A stretch of DNA of 64,000 nucleotides from Lunularia cruciata (taxonomy: Eukaryota > Streptophyta > Marchantiopsida > Lunulariales > Lunulariaceae): the NCBI GenBank assembly GCA_948567375.1, contig OX419755.1, positions 51,837,001-51,901,000 on the forward strand, in the 5' to 3' direction. The translations under genes and the position numbers were made by a program. The notes beneath the pieces are model-generated. The model did no database searches. It had not been told where the DNA came from and was given only the letters and a program-made list of their open reading frames with translations. Of this stretch, positions 55,101-64,000 are shown in pieces (position 1 is the first letter of the stretch; each line of letters starts with the position of its first letter).

Positions 55101-58100
55101 AATAGTTCGTCTCATTACCGGAGTCTACACATCAACTGAGCTAAGGTTTTCCCATCACAAGAATATAACCTCTGTCCTACAAGTCCTCTTTCAATCCATA
55201 TTCCCGTTTTGCTTGGCTTCTGCGCATAGAATGGACTAACACAAAACTTTTCCACTTTCAGATCCTTGCAGTACAGATCAGGAGATGTCCGCAGCAGTAG
55301 AGCTGGGGCAACTCACACCAAAAGTCAGGAAGTTGGTGGAGGTCCTTGTCAAATACAAGTCTGTGATCTTTCTTTAATATGCCCTCTCAATCTTATATGC
55401 TTGAAAGTACAAACTGGTTTTAAACTGTTCCACTGGAGTTTCAATATCTCAGGGGAAGACTCCTGCCTATTCAAAGAGATAAATCAGCTGGACTGGGTAG
55501 CAGTTCCAAGTGACGTACGATATAAAATTTCTGACATTTCTCTGTTTCGGATCGCGAGTACTGCCCGGAACTGAAAAGTAGGTGAAAAAAGTCTGTCTTG
55601 CAAATTTTTGCAGGGCGGTCGAAGACATTCGATCCATTGTTTTCGTTGACAGAGTGGTCGGCGCTCTCGTTCTATCATACCTAGTTAATCAAATGAAGAT
55701 TCTATCTTTCCTTCGCTGTGAGTATCTTGCTGGTATAAATGGCGCCCTCGATGCCCCAACTCGGACATTTCAAGATCAAGTCATTCAGAAATTTCGGAAT
55801 GGAAAGGTACTTGCCTTAAATCGTTCAACATCGACAACAGAGTTATTCACCGTAGATGAAGTATAAAAGTTTCTTGTATGCAAGAACTTCGAGGAAAATA
55901 GTTTATATCATTTTTCGTTTTGCAGCTGAATCTTCTGGTAGCAACAAATGTGGCCGAAGAAGGTCTTGATGTACAAGGCTGTCATTCAGTCATACGTTTC
56001 GACATCTGCAAGACTGTCCGAAGCTATATCCAGTCTCGTGGAAGAGCAAGGAGACCTGGTTCCGACTACATCGTGTTCATGGAGAAGTAAGTAACTCTCA
56101 AAACTAGCTGTTTCAAGGAGCTTCCTCGATATGGAGTTTGAGAGGAAAGTTTGAAAATGTCCAATGATATGTAACCATACATTGACGTCCATAACCTGAC
56201 TTCATTCAACCACAGGGGCAACGAGAAACAAAAGGATGAATTCAACGCTATTGTACAGAGCGAGTCAAAAATGATCGAATCAGCCCTGGATAGATCAGGC
56301 GAATTTATAGCTCAGATGGTTCCACCAACTGCTGCACCTGTCGAGGTCTTTCGAGTCGCAAGTACAGGAGCATCTTTGACAACAGATTCGAGTATTGCAT
56401 TCATCTTCCGATTTTGCTCCAAATTGCCAGGAGACAAGTATGTATTGTTCAATCTCACAATATGGCACTAGCGACTCTTTGAGCAAAACAGGCTAAACTA
56501 TGACGTTTAGTTTAAAAGAGTTGCCTTCATTCCTGAGCCAAATGTCCAGTATTCTTTAGTATTTGAATGCCATTTACTGCTTATGTTCAGGTATTACACA
56601 CCGAGGCCAGAGTTTATTATCACGGAAGAAGCGGATAAGATGCATGTGTGCACTTTAAAGCTACCACCCAATGCTTCAATTCATGAATTAGTCGGTCCTA
56701 AGAGGAAAACAGCGGTCCTTGCAAAGCAAGTGGTGTGTCTGGAAGCATGTAAGCTATTGCACTCCATGGGTGCTATTACAGACTACCTTCTGCCAGTTAT
56801 TGATGAGGAGAAAGTAGACGAAGAAGAAATCATGAACCTGAAATCACTGAAGAACCGTGGAGCAGGTTTGTAGCTTTTTTCTTTCAGATTAATTCGAAGA
56901 CTAGCTACTCTCCATCATAGCAAGTATTTGAGAAGCAGAGTTTTAAATCAGTACTGCAAGCTCACCGGGTTATGCGTAATATACGTTTCCTAATATTGCT
57001 CACTAAATATCTTCGTTCAAACTTTAGCTTCAAGTTAGCTTTTCCAGCTTACCCCTGCCATACGCTGTTCCTTCAGTTGTCCTGTTACCAAAGCTCATAT
57101 TTCGTGTTCGTGTACCTGAGTGACTTTATCTAACTCGCTGTTAGTTTAGTGATCTGTCTCTGCTGCCAAACCCGAAATTTCGTGTTTCTAGGTCTCTATT
57201 TTTCTCATCTAAATTTTTGTCCACATCATGCTTTCCAACAATTTTTCTTACTTAGGTCTGTAACCTCTTCTCCCAATCTATATCCTATCACCCGACTCTT
57301 CATGCCATCTTTCTCATTCTTTATTGGGATTCTAACAGAAATCTTCACTGAAATCACGGTCCTTAATTGTCTTTTGTTGTCCTTTGTTACATATCAACAT
57401 TGTAGTTTCTCCGGTCATCTTTCTTGCTACTGCCAACAAATGTTGATCACAGTCTCCGCTGCTCCGTTATTCTGACAACTGTCTGACGATATATGCCTGT
57501 CTCGGTATAGAATTCTGGTATTCAACTACATTCCGGATTATTCCAATGTGCTTTCCTTTTTGTTTTGTAGCAAGAATTCATACTCATTTGTCCCCAGAGC
57601 GAGCATTACAGGAAGTAACTCACTGGCCCCTCTAGAACTATGAGCAAAACTTGAAAGGATAGGTTCTGGCGCTCCTCTCCAGCCACTCTGGCACTATGAG
57701 GGCCTTGACAATGTTTTTCTTTTTTCCTGCAGACCTCTAAGAAATGAGTGGCTACTTCCGTCTGTTGATTAAGCATGGAGTTATGGTGTCATTAAGCATG
57801 TTAGGTTAAACTTATAGTCCTAACCATGATCCACTTCACTGGACTCTCTCATTTCGGTTACCATACCGCTCGTTTATAGACGTCGCTAGACTTTTAAAGC
57901 CCATTGATAGGAATCATTGACAACTGTTATGTACTCCCAGGTACGACGAAGCAGAAAGAGCTCCATGGAACAATTGCTGCTACTAAGCTGAGAGGATCAT
58001 GGGGTACCACAGACACAGGGCATATATTTCACGGCTACAATCTCATATTCTCTACTGAAGATAAGACTGTTTATGCTAACTTTGCTTTCTTGGTTGAAAC

Positions 58101-61100
58101 GAAACTTGACGACGATGTTGCAACACTGGAAGTAGATTTGGCTCTGAAAGCAGGAAAGATGGGGAGAGCGAACTTCTATCCTGCTGGTGAAGTTACTTTG
58201 ACAAATGAGCAGGTAACAGATCGTATCTGCAAAGCTAGAAAGATCACAGTATCCTCAATGTAAGAGACATATAGTCCATGTAATTCAGAAACCAGGCGTT
58301 CCTAGGATGTTTTATCATTCTTGTTTGACTAGACATGTTCTTGCATTGACAGATTAAAGATTGCAAAGATAGTCAAGAACTATTCTTCAATGGGATGTTC
58401 AGTAAACTTCTAACGCGAGCAAGCAAAGGAGTGGGACCCGAAGCAGGCAAAGGGTCGGTGATACTTACATCTCACAAGTCTCTGGTTATAGCTACTGATG
58501 AGGACAGGGCTCGAATATGGGACCAAAACAAGTTATATCTTCTGTTGCCCCTTCGTCAGAATGGGATGACCAAAGATGGGGTACAAGAGACAAATCCAGA
58601 TATTTATTGGGAATGTGTTCGCAAGACCGCTGAAGCTGCTCGATTATTCAAATCTCTTTACTCGACAGCAGTTTCGACCACATTACATCCCTTAACGACT
58701 CCTGACGTTACTGTGGAGGAACCACTACCTTCAAGCAGTTCACAGAAGCCAGTTGAAGACCTCATGATGGCATTTGGAGTAACCGCACAGGTCTCAAACA
58801 TTGTAGGCACTGTTGTACTGACTGTACACACCGGGATGCTTTATTGCATAACTAAAGTGCTGCACGACACCACTGCTAAGTGTGTATTTCCAGAAAGTAA
58901 AGAATTCAGCACTTATAGAGATTACTTTCAGCAGAAGTGAGTATACTCCTCGCAGAAGGTTGGATGTTTGTGCTTATTTGTACCTTGGTATCAGTACTTT
59001 TGCGCAATAAGGACGGTGGAAGTTGATGTCTTGAGCTGATCAGAGTCTAAGCAGTTCAGACCTTCCTTCATTCTGACAGACATAAACAGATCTTAAGACA
59101 TCCTGAGCAACCGATGCTGCAAGCCAAACAAACCCATCGTCCTCGAAATCTGCTTGCCAGAAACTCAGTTATTGGCTCCGGAAAAGGTAGAAGGCTTTGA
59201 CTTGACGCAAAATATGTTCCTCGAGTACGAATGCAGCAAGAAAATTCAATTACAATTTTGGAATCGACTTCAGACGTTGTTTTAGGTTCAACACTCCATA
59301 TTGATTCCTTGGTTGTGCCACTTGGCTTATTCTATGTGTTTTTGTTCCAGGCAAGAAGAAGTCCAAGGGTAACCAGGAGGAATCGGACAATTGCTACATA
59401 GAACTTCCTCCTGAACTCTGCATTGTATTAGGTGTGTCCGATGCTGTAGTAAGATCAGCATATCTTCTTCCTTCGGTCATGCACAGACTCGATGCTGCAC
59501 TAGCAGCTAGTCAGCTGCGTGACTTCATCAGGAAGGACTTCCCGCATCCGAACATCCCAGTTATGCGGGTACGGTTCTCTCCGAAAGTAGAGGAACAGCG
59601 AAAGTAATCATACAAAGCTTTTACTTTATTGGCCACCAGAGGATTTGTCCGCAGAGGTAGTATCATGATATGATAGCTCTATATAGGTACTCCTCCAACC
59701 ATAGTCCTCTGTCTGTCTCATAAATATCATAATTCGTTGTTCTGAGTATAAGTCCAGTTTTGGTCGAGATGTATGGTGGGGATAGTGTGCGGCTGGGCAC
59801 TTTAACGGAATCTTAGCCAAGTTATACAAGTCTTTGTTGTTTGTACAGATTGTTGAGGCTTTGACAACTTTGAGGTGTTTGGAGGAATTTTCACTCGAGG
59901 GGCTGGAACTACTTGGAGATTCTTTTCTGAAGTATGCTTGGAGCAAAAGTTTGTTCCTTACTCATCATCAAAAGCATGAAGGTCAATTATCTGCCAGACG
60001 TTGTAGAGAAATCTGCAATGCTAAACTCCACGATTTGGCTCTAAAACGAGAGTTACCGGTAAGTTCTTGAACTCATTGTATTCGACATTACTTCTAGCTC
60101 TGAATTTGTACAGCATGTTAATATTTTGGGATTTTGATGATGCAGGAATACATTCGAGACGAAGTGTTCGATCCAAGCCGCTGGGTCCCGCCAGGAATGC
60201 ACTGTCCTAAGATACTTCTGTGTCGTTGCAACCTAGCAAATCTCAACCATGGTCAGCCAGAAAATGCTGAACCTGAGCCTGAAACCGAAACCGAAACCGA
60301 AACCGAAACCGAGAAAAAGAAACCGGGAAAAGTTGTTAAGATAGGAAAAAGTTGTGGCAATGGACATCGTTGGCTGTGCTCCAAAACGATATCAGATGTT
60401 GTTGAGGCCCTAATAGGTGCATATTTAGTAGAGAGTGATGACGCCGGTGCTCTTAACTTCATGACCTGGGTAGGTATGGATGTCAAAGTAGAGCAGTCTT
60501 TGGTTGACAGAGCCAAAGCTTACGCAGCATGCGATCCTAAAGTTAATGTTGGCGCTGATTTACAAGGCCTTGAGGCTCGTTTGAAGTACACTTTCACCAA
60601 CAAGGCTCTCCTAGTCGAAGCTATTACTCATGCTTCTCACCAGGAGCTCAAAGGCGGGTTCTGTTATCAGGTATGTAATGTAATTCTGTCAGAAAAATCT
60701 TGTAACAAGGCAGTAAGTGACTAATTGATGTGGCGTTTGTACGTATAGAATATGCACCGTATATTGTGCTCTGCTAATTTCAATAGACATTTCTGCTGAT
60801 AAGGAATGAAAAGTTCTGGTCCTGTTCTTTGCGTATCACCTTGACGTTGGTAGTTGAGGTTCGTACCCACGACTGCTATATACTGAGTAATGGAAGATAG
60901 AACGAGTTGCAAACAACCCAGTTTCTTTGCCTGCTAGATATATGTATTTAAACTTATGCACTCAATATATTCCTGATGTTGATGGTTTGATGCATATCTA
61001 CAAGCATCTAGCTATCTATCTATCTACTTACTGTTGCTGTTCAATTATTGTTTCACTCTTAACAAGCGTTTACTTGCTCAATGATTTCCATTCCACATTT

Positions 61101-62592
61101 ATGTTATCCAAGTTACAGTTACTTGCTCTACTGCAGTGAATCAGACCCACATGCGGGCTGATTGTCATTCAGGTCTCCCTCTTATATGCAAACGTTCAGT
61201 TATGGTTCAGATTCATATTCTAGTCACAAAAGCGCTCGTAGCGCTCGCGCGCAAGGGTAGTTGGTACATATGAAAATTTGTGCCATAATAGCTATGTTTT
61301 CCATATTCATTAAGTTCAGTTGCTGTCCTATTTTCCGCGTCACGATCAGGCCTTTCCGAGGAGGGTGCATGGAGATAACCTTGAGACTTCGCGTTTGAAA
61401 ATTGTGCATCAGAGGCTGGAGTTTCTCGGAGATGCTGTACTGGATTATCTCATCACGAGGCATCTATATTTCTCGCATCCTGGGTTGACCCCAGGCCGAT
61501 TGACGGACCTTCGCTCAGCCGCAGTGAACAATGAATGCTTTGCTCGAATTGCCGTGAAACATTGTCTGAACAAATACCTAAGACACGGGTCCGGGTTCTT
61601 GCTCAAACAAATAGAGGAATTTGTGAATAACATTGAGCAATCTGGAGAAGACAAAAACGCCTCCTCTTTCGGGTGGGATGGAATCAAAGGACCAAAGGCA
61701 AGTATTTAAATCTTCCTGTATATTTTGCTACATCTTTAATCAGAATTTGAGCATGAGGATATAGGAAACTTTAACCAAGGTAAAACGTGTTTCCAGGTGC
61801 TCGGTGACCTGGTCGAGAGCATTGCTGGTGCTATCCTCGTTGACACTGGCTTCAACCTAGATACGGTTTGGACAGTCATGAAGCCCTTATTGACACCAAT
61901 TGTTACTCCAGCTACTCTTCCTCTTCATCCTGTGAGAGAGTTACAGGAGCTATGCCACCTCAAAGAATTTTTCATGACCATAAATGTGAACCATGAAAAC
62001 AAAATGTCGCGCGTTAAAATTGACGTTGACCTTGGTGAGAAGCAATTCTTTGCAAGCTCTTCTCAAATGCAGAGAAAGACAGCACAAAAGGACGCAGCGC
62101 AGCAGATGCTTGCTATACTCAAGGTATAGTGCCACATATACCTCGAAAATTTCCTTTGTCGTAGAAGTCCTCGTTCACAATCATTAGCCCGCTCCTTGGC
62201 ATGAAGTTCCAGTAACATTGTTCAAGGGCTTGTCTGCATCCTCGTCTGCTTTCCTTCTAACAGCTTCTCTCTACTAAAGGGAACTCTTGTAAGTTTCCAA
62301 TACTTTTGCAAATTCTGTAAGTTATTTCTACGATGCATGCAACGATGCTTACACTGCGTCTTGTTTGTTTTGCTGAATACAGAATGAGGGTATATGGCAT
62401 CCCTGGAAGGCCACGATGGTTGAACTGCCACCTACTCCAGCGCCACCCACTCCAGTAAAGCTTCAGGAGCACCCATTTGTGCCTCATGGTTACAAGCGAA
62501 AGCTTGATAAATTACTGGAGGCAGGAACTGGGGACGTGCGAGAAGAGACCAAAGTCAAAATTGCATATCAAACAGTGGTGGTACCTTCTTGA
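52155..62592 (+). CDS. DCL3: Dicer-like protein, DCL3 type
   Basis: DCL3 cuts long dsRNA in the nucleus into about 24-nt siRNAs for RNA-directed DNA methylation. Exons: 52155-52486, 52586-52766, 53034-53147, 53446-53580, 54186-54258, 54376-54572, 54683-54835, 54943-55081, 55262-55358, 55614-55806, 55926-56086, 56216-56437, 56591-56865, 57941-58212, 58353-58936, 59098-59186, 59351-59568, 59849-60058, 60146-60670, 61413-61697, 61797-62123, 62383-62592. Phases close: 1,663 residues. Domains: basic N-terminus; helicase (P-loop ETGCGKT 130-136, DECHH 238-242, SRGRARRP near 573); dimerisation domain (about 620-740); PAZ (about 900-1060); RNase IIIa (E1165, D1169, D1299, E1302); RNase IIIb (E1393, D1397, D1489, E1492); one dsRBD (1529-1594); a 69-residue tail. 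[17 protein letters not shown] and [10 protein letters not shown] fit DCL3 better than DCL1, 2 or 4. Confidence 0.92.
60281..60312 (+). repeat. in-frame hexanucleotide repeat in DCL3 exon 19
   Basis: About five GAAACC units encode alternating Glu-Thr (residues about 1261-1271) between the RNase IIIa halves, in the loop that separates the E/D pair from the later D/E pair. The repeat lies in a segment that varies among Dicers and is followed by a Lys-rich run. Confidence 0.85.
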
Positions 62593-64000
62593 GCAGATGT
62601 TTCTTGATGATGAGTTTCCACTGTAGGAATTATTCAAAATGGGGCTCTAGAGCTTTAGGATACTCTAAGCATGTATCGAAGTACCTGGACAATATAGCAT
62701 TAACAGTACAAGGAAAGGACCCAAGCAAATCTCAAGTCTTTTGCGTTCGATGGTACAGATGTAGCTAGCTAGCTCTAGAAAATCCTATATGGTAGATTCC
62801 TGCCCTTTAGTGAAAAAGTCTTGACGCCTTTTAGTCCTGTGTTGCTCTCCAGGCCCCGGTGTAACCTAGTAGTGACTTACAATAAGAATACATTACCCTC
62901 GTCATTTGCATCGCTTGGAAGTATGTTTGATTATCTCTTGTTTGAGTGCTCGGGATACGAGTTCAACAGATGGGCCGTTCAAAGTGGAGTATGCTGCTGC
63001 CTAATGAACTGCCCGAGACTTTGATAAGATTACTAAGGTTACCAGGACAGGCACACCTGTATGAGTGCAATGCCTGGAGAGTTCAGGTCTGGCCAGATAT
63101 ACGTAAACCTCGGCTTATTGATTTCGCAGTTTTTCATTCATAATGCTTGGACAAATTGAAGCCACGAACATTGAAGATCTTCTTCTAGTACTGAGTCATC
63201 AAAACAATGCATCAACGGATCCATCAAATGCTATGTACTGTTTCTAGGATCAATAGTAATTCCACTGCAAAAGGTTGAAAGCGTAAGAATACTGCAGGAC
63301 ATTTCATTCTTTCTCGTGCCGGAGCTAAGTTAATGCTAACTTCGCTGGTAGCTCGTTACTCAACTATGCTATAGCCAAAAGCATGATTGCGTATGGACTC
63401 TGAATACATCTTTGATTCCAGAGTTTTGTTGATAGTCATTGGTAATAATGATGATGTTCTACAATCATGTGAAATGAACGACGTTCAATAGTTTTACGCA
63501 AAGTAAAATCCGTGATTTTCAATAGCTGAAGATATTATACATCTTTTATATTTTTAATCCAGAATAGGTGAAGTACCCGTACGTGACAACAACTGAAGAA
63601 GTTGCACATTTTTCTATCAGAATAGGTGAAGTATGAAGTCGGAGGGATGATGAGTTTTCTGAAATGGTCTGAAAGTCTCGTTCAGTTTATAATATTTTTC
63701 CAGTGGTGTGGTTTCTTTGTGAGATAAATAACGATTGAAGGATTCTATATTTATTAGCATTCATCTCAATCCTTTCCAAACATTCAGCATTATTAGATTG
63801 AATGATGTCGCCTCACTCTCCTATAAGAGCCAGGTTTAATTAACAAATTAAAATCTATTTTCTCTCGTACTAGACTAGTCATCAAATATCAAGAATTATG
63901 AAAATGTAAACATAAATTAAGAACTAGCTGCAAGGTGTTTTGCGTTAGTAAATATGTTTTACGAATCTAGAATGGGCATTTATGGATTCATAAGCCTTAG
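62593..64000. other. downstream region of DCL3, no gene recognised
   Basis: This is the 3' untranslated region of DCL3 followed by AT-rich sequence. Open frames at 62821-63024 and 62946-63143 lack motifs. A short block CAGAATAGGTGAAGTA occurs twice (about 63561 and 63620). A second dsRNA-binding domain, which might have lain downstream as extra DCL3 exons, was looked for and not found. Confidence 0.6.

Noticed and set aside
52155-62592. Assignment of the Dicer to DCL4 or DCL2
   Set aside because: The P-loop region and some RNase III motifs resemble DCL4. However, KELHGT, FFNGMF, the EYFG...GVD segment, the HPEQP segment and [10 protein letters not shown] match DCL3 as I recall it.
62821-63143. 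Frames downstream of DCL3 as extra exons or a new gene
   Set aside because: There is no similarity to a dsRNA-binding domain or any other family and no supporting splice context.

Overview
The window comes from a nuclear plant genome. It holds parts or all of three intron-rich host genes around a thick nest of retrotransposons, all with GT-AG introns of about 70-1,100 bp (one GC-AG). A Dicer with clear plant DCL3 signatures, plant-type Ty3/gypsy and Ty1/copia elements, a plant-type hAT relict and a plant CSTF77 all point to a land plant. The Dicer is full length and keeps canonical helicase motifs, and the host genes sit in AT-rich, TE-rich DNA. I would guess a bryophyte or other seed-free plant, but the sequence alone does not name the species.

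Layout. 1-3568: 5' part of a decayed Ty1/copia element on the minus strand, running off the left edge and inserted into a dispersed repeat. 3569-6576: copies of an unclassified repeat family. 6577-10511 (+): the C-terminal half of CSTF77, the 77-kDa subunit of the cleavage stimulation factor; its 5' half is not in the window. 11936-16825 (+): a complete 12-exon M28 zinc peptidase like carboxypeptidase Q, with a strong hairpin in its leader and a third copy of the dispersed repeat in one intron. 17972-18945 and 46380-49110: two degenerate copies of a non-LTR-like reverse transcriptase element, one on each side of the nest. 19260-37355: a Ty3/gypsy element (here G2, minus strand) whose integrase is followed by a PHD finger. 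G2 is interrupted by a second Ty3/gypsy element (G1, 21995-29798, minus strand) and by a solo LTR of the G1 family (31317-32006). 37380-42883 (+): a chromodomain-bearing Ty3/gypsy element (G3) whose LTRs carry heat-shock-element-like arrays. 44880-46160 (+): an hAT relict. 49111-52154: AT-rich, then a GC-rich patch, then a GA-rich tandem array. 52155-62592 (+): a complete 22-exon DCL3-type Dicer. 62593-64000: nothing recognised.

Biology. CSTF77 acts in pre-mRNA 3'-end processing, the M28 peptidase in secretory or vacuolar peptide turnover, and DCL3 in making siRNAs that direct silencing of transposons. The TE nest beside DCL3 is the kind of locus such siRNAs silence. Several of the mutations that inactivate the elements (TGG to TAG, CAA to TAA, CGA to TGA, catalytic GAT to AAT, GAG to AAG) are C:G to T:A transitions, as expected of long-methylated DNA. 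All host gene models are hand-spliced from protein similarity recalled from memory plus splice sites and phase checks. The frames close exactly for the peptidase and for DCL3.
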